Assembly (NCBI RefSeq): GCF_041260665.1
Contig: NZ_JBGCCT010000010.1
Span: 124,001 to 188,000 of the forward strand
From: Catenulispora sp. GP43
GTDB lineage: Bacteria > Actinomycetota > Actinomycetes > Streptomycetales > Catenulisporaceae
DNA: 64,000 nt
Reading direction: 5' to 3'
Under the pieces are notes generated by a model. It searched no databases. It had not been told where the DNA came from and saw only the letters and a program-made list of their open reading frames with translations. The translations under genes were made by a program, and so were the position numbers. Positions 8,671 through 17,676 of this stretch are shown here, in pieces (the first letter of the stretch is position 1; the number at the start of each line of letters is the position of its first letter).

Positions 8671-9116
8671 CGTTCACGCTCCCTGCGCTTGGTGGCGGTG
8701 CGGGACTTCCGCCGTGGGCGCTCCTCCGGTTCCTCCTCCTCTTCGTCTTCCTCGTCGTCGTCGCGGCCACGTACCTTGTCGACCATTCCGCCAACGGTGT
8801 CCTTGGCACCTTCCAGGGCGCCCTTGGTCTTGCGCCGGGCGCCGCCTTCCTCCATGTCGCCCATCAGGTCCGGCAGCCCCTTGGTCTGGTCCTGCTTCAG
8901 GTCCAGCCGGTTCACGGCCTCCGCGAAGCGCAGATAGGTGTCGACGCTGGCGATCACGATGCGCGCGTCGATCGTCAGCAGTTCGATCCCCACCAGCGAG
9001 ACGCGGACGTAGATGTCGATGACCAGGCCCTTGTCCAGGATCAGGTCGATCACGTCCACCAGGCCGCTCGGGGAGGGGCGGGATACGTAGCCTTGGGAAC
9101 TCGGGGCGATCGTCAC
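8667..9116 (-). CDS. gvpA: Gas vesicle structural protein GvpA with long charged C-terminal tail
   Basis: The major shell protein of the vesicle. Residues 15-70 match GvpA closely ([50 protein letters not shown]). Actinomycete GvpA proteins often carry a C-terminal extension; here about 80 residues follow, first a linker, then a strongly acidic run ([15 protein letters not shown]), then a basic end ([13 protein letters not shown]). The GTG at 9116 has GAGGAGG nine bases upstream; a GTG at 9125 overlapping the previous stop is the alternative. In most organisms GvpA ends soon after the conserved part, so the tail would project from or regulate the shell. Confidence 0.92.
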   Translation of the reverse strand: MTIAPSSQGYVSRPSPSGLVDVIDLILDKGLVIDIYVRVSLVGIELLTIDARIVIASVDTYLRFAEAVNRLDLKQDQTKGLPDLMGDMEEGGARRKTKGALEGAKDTVGGMVDKVRGRDDDEEDEEEEEPEERPRRKSRTATKRRERER

Positions 9117-9121
9117 TGTTC

Positions 9122-10351
<1,230 letters not shown>

Positions 10352-10362
10352 CGCTCTCACCC

Positions 10363-11097
10363 CTACTTGCGGGCCGACCCGCGCGTACCGCTGGTCTTAC
10401 GGGTGGAGGACTTGGCCGTCTTGCGGGTCGACGAGGACGACGCGGCTGCCTTCTTCGCAGGCGCCTTCTTCGCGGGCGCCTTCTTCGCGGGCGCCTTCTT
10501 CGCGGGCGCCTTGCCGGCGGCGGACTTCGACGTCGTGCTGGCCTTGGAGGCCGGACGCGTGGACGAAGCGGCACGCTTGCGCGCTGTCGTTCCGCTGCTC
10601 GAAGACGTGCTCGCGGTCGACTTCGCTGCCGAAGCCGGCTTCGATGCCGCCGAAGTGGAACGCCTACGGGACGGCGAGGTCCCGCCACGTGTCGACCGGG
10701 AGGATTTGGACGCGCGCGGCTTTTCCTGCCGTTCCTGCTCGTCCTCTTCCGTCTCCTCGGGTTCGTCTTCGGCGTCCTCCGACTCCTCCGGCTCGTCGCC
10801 GGAGTCGCGCGCGGCCTCAGTGCGCTGGTGAAGCTGCTCGGTCAGCGCCTCTATGCGGCTGCTCGCTGCTGCCATGGCCGCCTTCTTGCCGGCTTCGGCG
10901 AGTCCTCCGCTGACATCGCCGGCCAGGTCGCGCAGTTGGGGCGAGGACTCCAGAAGCTGACCGAGGAGAACGCCGGGATTGCTGCTCAGTTTCTTGCCGG
11001 CCGCCATGCCGGCCAAGGCCATCGCCCATCGCGCTTTGTGCCAACGCCCCAGGACGTAGCCGACTCCGACGGCGGCAGCGAGCTTGGTGTTGTTCAT
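10363..11097 (-). CDS. gvpY: Gas vesicle operon first gene: GvpY-like protein with basic Lys-Ala-Pro repeat tail
   Basis: A 244-residue protein. The N-terminus (TKLAAAVGVGYVLGRWHKAR) looks like a short membrane-associating helix. A helical region to about residue 105 follows (RIEALTEQLHQRTEAA), then an acidic stretch (PEESEDAEDEPEETEEDE) and a long Lys/Ser/Ala-rich basic tail with KKAPA repeats, like histone H1. The tail alone would bind nucleic acid or acidic proteins. The symbol is assigned by position and general similarity to the Streptomyces gvp clusters and is the least certain of the ten. AAGGGA precedes the ATG. Confidence 0.65.
   Translation of the reverse strand: MNNTKLAAAVGVGYVLGRWHKARWAMALAGMAAGKKLSSNPGVLLGQLLESSPQLRDLAGDVSGGLAEAGKKAAMAAASSRIEALTEQLHQRTEAARDSGDEPEESEDAEDEPEETEEDEQERQEKPRASKSSRSTRGGTSPSRRRSTSAASKPASAAKSTASTSSSSGTTARKRAASSTRPASKASTTSKSAAGKAPAKKAPAKKAPAKKAPAKKAAASSSSTRKTAKSSTRKTSGTRGSARK
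10451..10510 (-). repeat. Four tandem 15-bp repeats coding KKAPA
   Basis: The unit TTCTTCGCGGGCGCC (plus strand) occurs four times without gap, the first copy with one mismatch. It encodes the AKKAP repeat of the GvpY-like tail. Near-identity at the DNA level, not only at the protein level, indicates recent expansion by slippage. Confidence 0.9.
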
Positions 11098-11653
11098 GAT
11101 TTTCCCTTGAGAGCGATATTACCCGTTTATCCCGAATTTAGCCGATTTCAAAGTATCGGGCAAGGGCGCCGGGCCTGGCCGCGGGAAGTTCGGGCGCACC
11201 ACTAAGGGCCCTGCGAACTAGGCAGCCGTTGGGAAAACGCGCCTTTTCAGCGGACCTCGCACAGGCCCGTACTCTGACATCCGGCATCGATGGATCGACC
11301 GAGGGCGCGCACACTGAAATACGCAGATCTCGTCGAAAGTAATTCTGCGCAGAATCGCAGTCCGGAGTCCGATGCACCAGCCACTGAAGCGGCAGGATCA
11401 GGGCTTCAGCCACGCACGGTGACGAGAGTCCCGGTACGGATACCGTGCCGCAGGAGAAACGTCCACGAACTCTCAGCGCCTTCAAGTCGGGCGCGAGGCC
11501 CGTCGGTCACCTCAGCCGGACGGGCGGCGCGCTGGTTCGCAGCGCCGGGGTCTGGGACGTTGAATCTTCTGCGATCTTACCCCGGACACCGGCTGGCCGA
11601 CTGACGAATCGCCGGGGCCGGACCCTGCGTCGTCCAACCACCTCCTGGCCGGT
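11098..11653. other. Intergenic region with gas vesicle operon promoter
   Basis: No convincing gene is present in these 556 bp. The first 60 bases, upstream of the gvp operon, are AT-richer than the rest. On the minus strand they contain CGGGATAAACGGGTAAT, where GGGTAA resembles a SigB/SigF -10 box; no clear -35 is visible, so the assignment is weak. Putative ORFs across the region have no recognisable protein content. Confidence 0.45.
11432..11450. promoter_or_regulatory. Palindrome CGGTACGG-ATA-CCGTGCCG
   Basis: A 19-bp near-perfect dyad with 8-bp arms (one T-G mismatch) in the gap between the gvp operon and the hemerythrin gene. It lies about 335 bp upstream of the gvp start. It could be an operator or a small hairpin; nothing shows which. 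Confidence 0.35.
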
Positions 11654-12208
11654 TCAAGAGCCACCGCGGCCGGTGAACACGTCACGGATCCGGTCAACCA
11701 GGCCCGCACCCGCGATGACGAGCTCGCTGTCGCCGGCCTCGGGATGCGGGCGTGTCGGAGCGATCTTCTTGGTAGCGCGGACTTCGTCCCCGAGCGTGAA
11801 CAGCTCTTCTTGGGTAAACGTGTCGACCAGCTCGGGAAACAGGTGGTCCTCTTCGTCCTCCACGTGCGCGGACACCTCCCCGATCAGGTCCTGGACCAGG
11901 GTGTCGAAGCCGGGATAGGCGCTGTCGGCGGTCTCGATCTGCTTGAGCAGCTTCTCCACCCGCGCACTTTCGGCCTGCTCCTTATCCGCCATCGCCTGTC
12001 CTCCGGGCACCCGCGCGCGCACAGCCGGGTACAGGTGCTGCTCCTCGGCTACCGAATGGCGCACCAGCTCGATCGTGAACTCGTCGGCCACGCGCCGCCG
12101 CTCATCGCCGTTTCCCGCGTCCAGCGCGGCGTACTCCTCGAACAGCTTCTCGACCTCGCGGTGATCGGCGGTCAACTCGGCTATTACGTTCCCCTCGTGA
12201 TTTGTCAT
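11654..12208 (-). CDS. Hemerythrin HHE-domain protein
   Basis: A 184-residue protein. It has the hemerythrin-like metal ligands: DHREVEKLFEEY near residue 14, HSVAEEQHLYP near residue 50 and HVEDEEDHLFPEL near residue 117, arranged as a four-helix bundle that binds a non-haem di-iron site. Such proteins sense or store oxygen, nitric oxide or iron. ATG 12208 follows GAGGAGCAGGAG; the much longer in-frame reading upstream has no homology-like content. The last 50 residues are a tail without recognisable domain. Confidence 0.9.
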   Translation of the reverse strand: MTNHEGNVIAELTADHREVEKLFEEYAALDAGNGDERRRVADEFTIELVRHSVAEEQHLYPAVRARVPGGQAMADKEQAESARVEKLLKQIETADSAYPGFDTLVQDLIGEVSAHVEDEEDHLFPELVDTFTQEELFTLGDEVRATKKIAPTRPHPEAGDSELVIAGAGLVDRIRDVFTGRGGS

Positions 12209-12579
12209 CTCCTGCTCCTCACACGCACCCCCGAAAGGACGGTCCGGCGGGCCGCCCGCCGGACCCCGTGCCCTTTTCGCGACCAACCACACCCCCGAAA
12301 CCTCCGGCGAGGGTTCCGGGACCAGCCCGGTCAGGCGACGAGCCGTCTGCGCGAACCCACGGATTAACGGCCCTCGGCTGCATGGGGCCGGTTTCGGGCT
12401 GACCAGGTTTCGGTGCTCCGCCCCCGTCGTCGTCATGCGAGGCCATCCCCTGAACAGCCCAATCGACGGCGCCGCGGGATGCCCGGTCGAGCTCCGAGAG
12501 ACCCGCCTCCGGCCGCACCCGAACCCCGCGCCGACCAGCAGGGCACGGGGTTCGGGTGCGCAGCGGCCGCACGCCGGCC
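12209..12579. other. Intergenic region with a stem-loop terminator at its right end
   Basis: No coding signal is visible in these 371 bp. The left end should hold the promoter of the hemerythrin gene (CACACCCCCGAAACC and similar C-rich tracts, no clear box). The right end carries the stem-loop listed separately. Confidence 0.5.
12514..12560 (-). terminator. 15-bp perfect stem-loop after the small basic protein gene
   Basis: CGCACCCGAACCCCG at 12514-12528 is perfectly complementary to 12546-12560, with a 17-base loop. It begins 20 bp downstream of the stop of the minus-strand gene 12580-12911. No U-tract follows, as is common for actinobacterial terminators. Confidence 0.75.
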
Positions 12580-12911
12580 TCAGCGTCCGCCGACCGCCTT
12601 CAGCAGCTCGCTCTTGTTCATCTTCGAACGGCCCTTGATGTTCCGGTGCTTGGCTTCCTCGTAGAGCTGGTCGTAGGTACGACCGCCCGATCCCTTGTGC
12701 GAGCGCTGTCCACCGCGCTGCCCGGAGGAAATGTCCTGCTTCGACAGCCGGCTGGCCTCCTTGGACTCGCCGTGTCGAGAGCCCGTTCCTTGTTCACGGT
12801 ACGCGCGGCGATCTCCTCGGCGGTGTCCTCGGACCTGCCGCGATTCTGCAGGCCTTCCTTGATGTGCTCGTACTGACGCTCGCGCTTCTCGCTCCACTGG
12901 CCGCGTGGCAT
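12580..12911 (-). pseudogene. Small basic protein (commonly labelled 'plasmid stabilization protein'), apparent -1 frameshift near 12780
   Basis: The family protein is about 105-110 residues: MPRGQWSEKRERQYEHIKE, TAEEIAARTVNKERA, GESKEAS, then a SAP/Rho-N-like end GRTYDQLYEEAKHRNIKGRS and KMNKSELLKAV. Here the first 45 residues are in one frame (start ATG 12911, GGAG upstream) and the rest (HGESKEASRLS onward) in another; the switch is near GAACGGGCTCTCGACACGG (12768-12787), where one base appears missing. It may be a sequencing error, because both halves are well preserved. The biochemical function is unknown; the old name is not supported by the sequence. Confidence 0.75.
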
Positions 12912-13111
12912 GGGCGATCTCCTCTCGTGAGAGCGCACGTGTGCCCGCCGATGCCCTGGCCAAACGACGCAGCCGGAACCGTGGACCCGCCAACGCCGCC
13001 TCGGCCGGCGCCGACCGGTGGTCCACATGGGGGAATCCGCGGCGTTTTCACCGTTTGCCCCGCGCCAACCCGGGCAGCAGCGTGCGAAGACGTGCAGAGG
13101 AGTGATGTCAC

Positions 13112-13363
13112 ATGACGCAGGTTGTCAATGATGGACTCATGCCGGCCGAGACGAGCGGGCAGAATCCCCGACACAATGCCCACCCGCACAGGGCCGCCGC
13201 GCACGGCAGGACCGCCGCCCACAAACGGGTGCGGCACCCCCGCACGACGCGCACGACACGCACGACACGCACGACCGGGATGGCCGCCTCGGCCGCCGGA
13301 GCGCTGGCCGTGGTGTTCGTCAGCAAGCTGATGCGCACGACGTCGTATCGACAAGGCAGGTGA
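13112..13363 (+). CDS. Small hypothetical protein with RTT repeats and one C-terminal membrane-like helix
   Basis: An 83-residue reading starting at ATG 13112, with AGAGGAG about 11 bp upstream. It is rich in His/Arg, contains an RTT repeat (about residues 44-55) encoded by a 9-bp tandem repeat, and ends with a hydrophobic segment GMAASAAGALAVVFVSKLM. It lies immediately before the anti-sigma/sigma pair and may be the first gene of that operon. I do not recognise it. Coding status is uncertain. Confidence 0.4.
   Translation: MTQVVNDGLMPAETSGQNPRHNAHPHRAAAHGRTAAHKRVRHPRTTRTTRTTRTTGMAASAAGALAVVFVSKLMRTTSYRQGR
13241..13276 (+). repeat. Four tandem 9-bp repeats CGCACGACR
   Basis: CGCACGACG, CGCACGACA, CGCACGACA and CGCACGACC follow without gap. 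They encode the RTT repeat of the small hypothetical protein and indicate slippage expansion. Confidence 0.85.
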
Positions 13364-13396
13364 GTAGCAGATGGGTGCTTGGAGCGCCGGCTTCCC

Positions 13397-13855
13397 ATGA
13401 GCGCCGCGGCTGGCGAGCGCAACGCGAACCCCGCGGCGGCGACCGGCAGACCGATGTCCGCGCAGACCTTCGTCGTCACGATCCACGTGCCGGCCCGTCC
13501 CGAGTACGTCCCCATCCTTCGCGCCGCCTGCGGACAGCTCGCGCCCCTGCTGGACTGCACGCTGGAGGAGGTCGTCGACCTGTGGCTGGCCGTCGACGAG
13601 GCCACCGGGTTCCTCCTGCGCAACTGCGTCGCGGTCAGCCGGGGCGCAGAACAGGATGATCTGTCGGCCACGTTCGTCATCACCGGGCCTGGTCTGCGCA
13701 TCACCCTGAGCAGGACCGCCGACGTCTCCGTCCGACCGGACGACGACGACTTCGGATGGGCCATCCTCACCGCGCTGGTCGACAGCTTCACCTGGGGTGT
13801 CCGGGGCTCGACCGTCCGCGTGGACATCCGGAAACAACACGCCGGCGGGAGGTAG
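13397..13855 (+). CDS. Anti-sigma regulatory factor, HATPase (RsbW-like)
   Basis: A 152-residue GHKL ATPase of the anti-sigma serine-kinase type. The N-box region (VVDLWLAVDEATGFLLRNC) and the ATP-lid/G2 region (DDDDFGWAILTALVDSFTW) are recognisable, but the usual catalytic Asn and Gly residues of the N and G1 boxes are poorly preserved, so kinase activity is doubtful. ATG 13397 follows GGAG by 12 bp. It ends two bases before the sigma factor start, the classical anti-sigma/sigma order, so it most likely binds and silences that sigma factor. Confidence 0.82.
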   Translation: MSAAAGERNANPAAATGRPMSAQTFVVTIHVPARPEYVPILRAACGQLAPLLDCTLEEVVDLWLAVDEATGFLLRNCVAVSRGAEQDDLSATFVITGPGLRITLSRTADVSVRPDDDDFGWAILTALVDSFTWGVRGSTVRVDIRKQHAGGR

Positions 13856-13857
13856 GG

Positions 13858-14715
13858 ATGCAGACTCTCGTTGAGGAGTGCGAAAGCGCACGCCTCCGAG
13901 AACGCGCTGAAGCGCGCAACGCGTTGTTCCGTCTGCGCAGGATGCGCGACGACGATTCCGAGTACGACGCGCTGCGCGAGTACGTCATCGAGGAGTACAT
14001 GTCGTACGCGCGCTACGTCGCGCACCGCTTCCGACGGCGCGGCGAACTGGCGCAGGACTTGGAACAGGTCGCCTATCTCGGCTTGGTCAAGGCCGTCGAC
14101 AACTTCGATCCCGACTACGGCACGACCTTCCTCACCTACGCCACCCCGATCATCGCCGGCGAGATCAAGCGGCACTTCCGGGACGCGACGTGGGATCTGC
14201 ACGTGCCGCGCCGGATGCAGGAGCTGTCCGCCGCTGTGCGCACGGCGCAGCAGGAGCTGACACACCAGCTCGGCACAGCGCCCAGAGCGGAGGACGTCGC
14301 CCGCTTCCTCGATCTGCCGCTGGAGGAGATCGTCGAGGCCTACGAAGCGGTCGCCGCCTACAACACGACCTCGCTGGAAGTGCCCGTGCTCCACACGGAA
14401 GGCGACAGCGCCACGCTGGGCGACCTGCTCGGCCGCGAGGATCCCGGCATCGACCGGGTCATCGACCGCGAGGCGCTCAAGCCGCTGCTGAAACGACTGA
14501 CGGCCAGGGAGAAGAGGATTCTGCTGATGCGCTTCTTCCGGAACATGTCCCAGTCGGAGATCGGCGCCGAACTCGGCGTCTCGCAGATGCAGGTGTCCCG
14601 ACTCCTGGCCCAGATCCTGGGCAAGCTGCGGCAACGGCTCGGCGCCGACGGCCCGGGAGCCAGTGCACGGCCGCCGGGTTTGATCCGGCCGCCGCCGGTC
14701 ACACGTCGCGCATGA
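13858..14715 (+). CDS. RNA polymerase sigma factor, SigB/SigF/SigG subfamily
   Basis: A 285-residue group 3 sigma factor for stress or developmental genes. Region 2 is clear (LAQDLEQVAYLGLVKAVDNF, TYATPIIAGEIKRHFRD near residue 90), region 3 follows (VPRRMQELSAAVRTAQQEL) and region 4 has the helix-turn-helix MSQSEIGAELGVSQMQVSRL near residue 225. The start ATG 13858 has GGGAGG upstream and lies two bases after the anti-sigma gene. Its likely targets in the neighbourhood are stress genes such as CsbD, hemerythrin and the gas vesicle operon; that is inference. Confidence 0.93.
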   Translation: MQTLVEECESARLRERAEARNALFRLRRMRDDDSEYDALREYVIEEYMSYARYVAHRFRRRGELAQDLEQVAYLGLVKAVDNFDPDYGTTFLTYATPIIAGEIKRHFRDATWDLHVPRRMQELSAAVRTAQQELTHQLGTAPRAEDVARFLDLPLEEIVEAYEAVAAYNTTSLEVPVLHTEGDSATLGDLLGREDPGIDRVIDREALKPLLKRLTAREKRILLMRFFRNMSQSEIGAELGVSQMQVSRLLAQILGKLRQRLGADGPGASARPPGLIRPPPVTRRA

Positions 14716-14810
14716 GCGACAGAGAACCCGACAGCATCATCGACCCGGAGAACTACGACGCCGCCGAGGCACTGGACCGGCTCCAGGCCGAGGACTCGCA
14801 GTATCGGCGG
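14712..14810 (+). pseudogene. Remnant of a small acidic protein (DUF5709-like N-terminus)
   Basis: An ATG at 14712 overlaps the sigma factor stop (ATGA) and opens with SIIDPENYDAAEALDRLQAEDSQYRRG, shown here in part: DPENYDAAEALDRLQAEDS. This resembles the start of DUF5709-type small proteins, which continue with a DxGVDDVLDEGYSPPE block; that block is absent, and after about 33 codons the frame drifts into unrelated Cys/Trp-rich sequence. It is probably a truncated gene. Confidence 0.3.
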
Positions 14811-14920
14811 GGAGGATGCCTGTGCCCGGGCCGCGGGGTTAGAAGATGGTTGACCTGCTTGTGGTCCTCTGTCAGCTGCACGATCCCATCCACGGCGTCT
14901 CCTCCGTGCGGCGGGCGAAA

Positions 14921-14950
14921 GGCAGCTCCGGGCGGGAACCCGGAGCTGCC
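14921..14950 (-). terminator. 12-bp perfect stem-loop after the second CsbD gene
   Basis: GGCAGCTCCGGG (14921-14932) pairs perfectly with 14939-14950, with a 6-base loop, 9 bp after the stop of the CsbD gene 14960-15256 on the minus strand. TTTC follows in the transcript direction. It is compact and stable, so a strong terminator. Confidence 0.85.
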
Positions 14951-14959
14951 TACGTCTAC

Positions 14960-15256
14960 TTACTTGTTGAGGTGCTGCTTGGCCTTGGCAGCCACCTGCT
15001 CAGCCTTACCCTTTGCCTGCTGGCCCTCGTCATCGGTGACGGCGCCCGCCACCTCCCGTGCCTTGCCCTTGGCCTGCTGGCTGGCGTTCTGCACGGTGTC
15101 CTTGGCCTTGTCCGCTGTCTGCTTGGCACGCGCCTCGTCCTGGTCGGCCTGGCCTTCGGCCCGCACTTCGTCGTTGCCGGTGACCGTGCCTGTCGTCTCC
15201 TTGGCCTTGCCCTTCAGGTTCTGGGCTGCGTGCTTCGCCTTGTCGCCTACAGTCAT
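14960..15256 (-). CDS. CsbD family stress protein (long form)
   Basis: A 98-residue, Lys/Ala/Gln-rich protein. Its N-terminal half is CsbD-like (KAKHAAQNLKGKAKETTGTV), and a second similar block (QQAKGKAREVAGAVTDDEGQ) follows, so it may be a tandem duplication. GGGAGAG precedes the ATG. Its terminator is described separately. It lies between the sigma factor and the STAS protein and may be part of the sigma regulon. Confidence 0.9.
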   Translation of the reverse strand: MTVGDKAKHAAQNLKGKAKETTGTVTGNDEVRAEGQADQDEARAKQTADKAKDTVQNASQQAKGKAREVAGAVTDDEGQQAKGKAEQVAAKAKQHLNK

Positions 15257-15336
15257 GGCTGTCTCTCCCTAGCTTCGGTGGCAGAGCCGTCCTTGTAACC
15301 ACCGCAACTCCCGCGAAACAGCCAGCGCCTTTCTCA

Positions 15337-15693
15337 TCAGCTGACGGACTGCACCGTCAACGCGGCGCGGGCCGCATCGATGTCGCCGAATCGCGGAAGC
15401 AAGTCGTTCAAGCCGGTCAGATCAAAGACTCGTTCGACCAAGACGTTGAGGCCGACAAGTCCGAAAGCGGCCTGCTGCTCGATGGCGTGCTGCCTGGCGC
15501 GTACCAGGGACCGAAGTCCGCTGGAATCCATGAAGCTGATACCGGTGCAGTCCAGCACCACCGCTGACGACAGTGTCAGCTGCGAAACCAGCGACTCCCA
15601 CAGCTTCTCGGCCGAGGCGAAATCAACGTCTCCGACAGCCGTGACGACGGCCAAGCCGCCGATCGCACTGGTTGAGCATTCAAGACTCGGCAT
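15337..15693 (-). CDS. STAS-domain anti-sigma factor antagonist (RsbV/SpoIIAA-like)
   Basis: A 118-residue STAS-domain protein. The motif ISFMDSSGLRSLVRARQHA near residue 52 contains the Ser (DSSG) that is phosphorylated by RsbW-type kinases in this family. In the unphosphorylated state it would release a sigma factor from its anti-sigma partner. ATG 15693 has GGAAGG upstream; the longer reading to 15753 has no ribosome site. It is a natural partner for the anti-sigma factor at 13397 but is encoded separately on the other strand. Confidence 0.88.
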   Translation of the reverse strand: MPSLECSTSAIGGLAVVTAVGDVDFASAEKLWESLVSQLTLSSAVVLDCTGISFMDSSGLRSLVRARQHAIEQQAAFGLVGLNVLVERVFDLTGLNDLLPRFGDIDAARAALTVQSVS

Positions 15694-15849
15694 CAATGAC
15701 CTTCCTTCGCAGAACGGCAAGCTGATGCGTTTACCCTCGGGCTCCAGCTCCATTCGCGCGCGCCACTCCGTCTGGCGATCGGAGATCTTGTACGCCCCAG
15801 CGGCCGCGGACCATGCCCCAGGGACCTACTTGGCGCCAGCGTCTGACTT

Positions 15850-16542
15850 TCAGCCTTCCTGGTCGACCAAAGGCGTCGCATCGAGGTGATCGATCAGCTC
15901 GCCAAGCGAGGGGAACACCGCGGCGGCACCCGCCTCACGCAGTTCCGGCTCGGAGAATCCGCCGGTCAGAAGTGCCACCGATGCGACGCCGGCGCGGCGG
16001 GCGGCTTCACAGTCCCAGGTCGAATCGCCGATCATCACTGCCCGCTCGGCGTCGGGGACCTTCTCCAGGGCGGCACGGATGATGTCCGGCTCCGGCTTCG
16101 CTGCTTCGACGTCGGCACTGGACGTGGCACCGTCCAGCAGGTCGTCCACGTCAAGCATCGAGCGGAAACGCTCCAGGTCTTCCTGGCTCGCCGAACTGGC
16201 CAGCACCACCGAGAAACCGCGGTCATGCAGCACCTTGACGAGGTCACGTGCATCAGCCATCAGCTCGACCTCGCCGATGAGCTGTTCGAAGTGGCGTCCG
16301 TGGCCGCTGCGTACCTCATCACCGAGTCGCTTCTCGACCCCGTCACCGGCGACGGCCGACACGAGTTGTTCGCCGCCCATGCCGATGTGTCGGTGCAGAC
16401 GCCAGACCGGTAGAACGATCCCGTGGTCGCGGAACGCGCGGTACCAGGCGATGGCATGGTGGTAGTTGGTGTCGACGAGGGTTCCGTCGAGATCGAGGAG
16501 CGCGGCGACGCCGCTGTTCTTCGCAGTCGATGTCGATGTCAC
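15850..16542 (-). CDS. HAD-superfamily hydrolase, phosphoglycolate-phosphatase-like
   Basis: A 230-residue HAD phosphatase. Motif I is LLDLDGTLVDTNYHHAIAWY near residue 14, motif II is LASSASQEDL near residue 118, the motif III Lys is in AAKPEPDII and motif IV is MIGDSTWDCEAARRAG near residue 173. The cap domain (IGMGGEQLVSAV) fits a beta-phosphoglucomutase/Gph-like subgroup. The GTG at 16542 starts seven bases after the LLM oxidoreductase stop; both are likely one transcript. The substrate cannot be read from the sequence. Confidence 0.88.
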   Translation of the reverse strand: MTSTSTAKNSGVAALLDLDGTLVDTNYHHAIAWYRAFRDHGIVLPVWRLHRHIGMGGEQLVSAVAGDGVEKRLGDEVRSGHGRHFEQLIGEVELMADARDLVKVLHDRGFSVVLASSASQEDLERFRSMLDVDDLLDGATSSADVEAAKPEPDIIRAALEKVPDAERAVMIGDSTWDCEAARRAGVASVALLTGGFSEPELREAGAAAVFPSLGELIDHLDATPLVDQEG

Positions 16543-16549
16543 GGCGACC

Positions 16550-17515
16550 TCACAGCTCGCGCAGAGCCGGGAGCAACGCCTTCTCGGCCCAGTCCAGGAA
16601 GGGTTGTTGGGCGTCACCGCCGACCTGCACCAGCGCCACCTCGGTGAAGCCGGCCTCGGCGTACGGCCGCACGGCCTCGACGAAGTCGTCGACGGAGTAT
16701 CCGCAGGGGATTGACGCTGCCACGTCCTCGGGGCGCACGAACTGGCTGGCCGCGTCGAACCCGGCGGTCCCGGGGATCTCGGAGTTCACCTTCCAGCCGC
16801 CGCCGAACCAGCGGAACTGCTCCAGGGCGCGGGACACGGCGCGTTCGCGGTCGGTGTCGTAGCACACGGGGATCTGGCCGACCTTCGGCTTGCCCCGTCC
16901 GCCTTCGGCCTCGAACATCGACACCAGCTTGGACTTCGGCTCCACCGCGATCATCACGTCGGCCAGCCGGCCGGCCAGCTCGCACGAGTCGCGCCCGGAG
17001 ACCGCCAGGCCGATCGGCGGCGGGGTGTCGGGGCGGTCCCACAGCTTGGCGGCCTCGACCTGGAAGTGCTCGCCGTGGTGGGTCACGTAGCCGCCGTCGA
17101 ACAACCGCCGGATGATCTGGACCGCCTCCGTCAGCATCTCCTGACGCACGCTCACCGCCGGCCAGCCGCGTCCGACGACGTGCTCGTTCAGGTTCTCCCC
17201 CGAGCCCAGACCGAGACGGAAGCGCCCCTCGGACAACAGCTGCATCGTGGCTGCCTTCTGCGCCACCACCACCGGGTGGTAGCGGAAGGTCGGGCACGTC
17301 ACGTACGTCATCAGCGGGATCGTGGACGTCGCCTGAGCGGCGGCGCCCAAAACGCTCCAGACATAGGGAGCGTGACCCTGCTCATCCAGCCACGGGAAGT
17401 AGTGGTCGGAGGCCACCGAGAAGTCGAAGCCGACACCCTCGGCCCGGACCACGTCCTCGACGAGCTGTCGAGGGCCTGCCTGTTCGGTCATCATCGTGTA
17501 GCCGACTTTGATCAT
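16550..17515 (-). CDS. LLM class F420-dependent oxidoreductase
   Basis: A 321-residue luciferase-like protein (TIGR03557-type). The sequence runs MIKVGYTMMTEQAGPRQLVE, the flavin-type SVASDHYFPWLDEQGH, LMTYVTCPTFRYHPVVVAQK, GRFRLGLGSGENLNEHVVG and a C-terminal VALVQVGGDAQQPFL. Members use coenzyme F420 for hydride transfer, mainly in Actinomycetota. ATG 17515 fits the family length. An inverted repeat lies about 55 bp upstream (17571-17602). Confidence 0.9.
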   Translation of the reverse strand: MIKVGYTMMTEQAGPRQLVEDVVRAEGVGFDFSVASDHYFPWLDEQGHAPYVWSVLGAAAQATSTIPLMTYVTCPTFRYHPVVVAQKAATMQLLSEGRFRLGLGSGENLNEHVVGRGWPAVSVRQEMLTEAVQIIRRLFDGGYVTHHGEHFQVEAAKLWDRPDTPPPIGLAVSGRDSCELAGRLADVMIAVEPKSKLVSMFEAEGGRGKPKVGQIPVCYDTDRERAVSRALEQFRWFGGGWKVNSEIPGTAGFDAASQFVRPEDVAASIPCGYSVDDFVEAVRPYAEAGFTEVALVQVGGDAQQPFLDWAEKALLPALREL

Positions 17516-17570
17516 GCACACCGTAGTGCCCCGGATTGTCCGGGGAAAACAGCCGATCCGCGGTCGATCA

Positions 17571-17602
17571 CCCGACTTTGTGATCACCTTCACAAAGTCG
17601 GG
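17571..17602. promoter_or_regulatory. Perfect 13-bp dyad in divergent promoter region
   Basis: CCCGACTTTGTGA (17571-17583) and TCACAAAGTCGGG (17590-17602) are exact inverted repeats around TCACCT. The dyad sits between the divergent LLM oxidoreductase (start 17515) and the holin-like operon (start 17677). It is not next to the end of any gene, so an operator or a leader hairpin is more likely than a terminator. Confidence 0.7.
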
Positions 17603-17676
17603 CGCCGACCCGGAGCCGACCTCGATGTTTGCCGCCTCAAGGTCTGGTCATGAGGGGCACGCCGGAAGGAGAGAGC

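Noticed and set aside
10451-13276. CRISPR-like short repeats
   Set aside because: The repeated units are in-frame coding repeats of 15 and 9 bp without spacers, so no CRISPR array exists.
14190-15272. Plus-strand 360-codon frame after the sigma factor
   Set aside because: It shadows the sigma factor and the CsbD gene. Only its short segment at 14712 has any protein-like character and is listed with low confidence.
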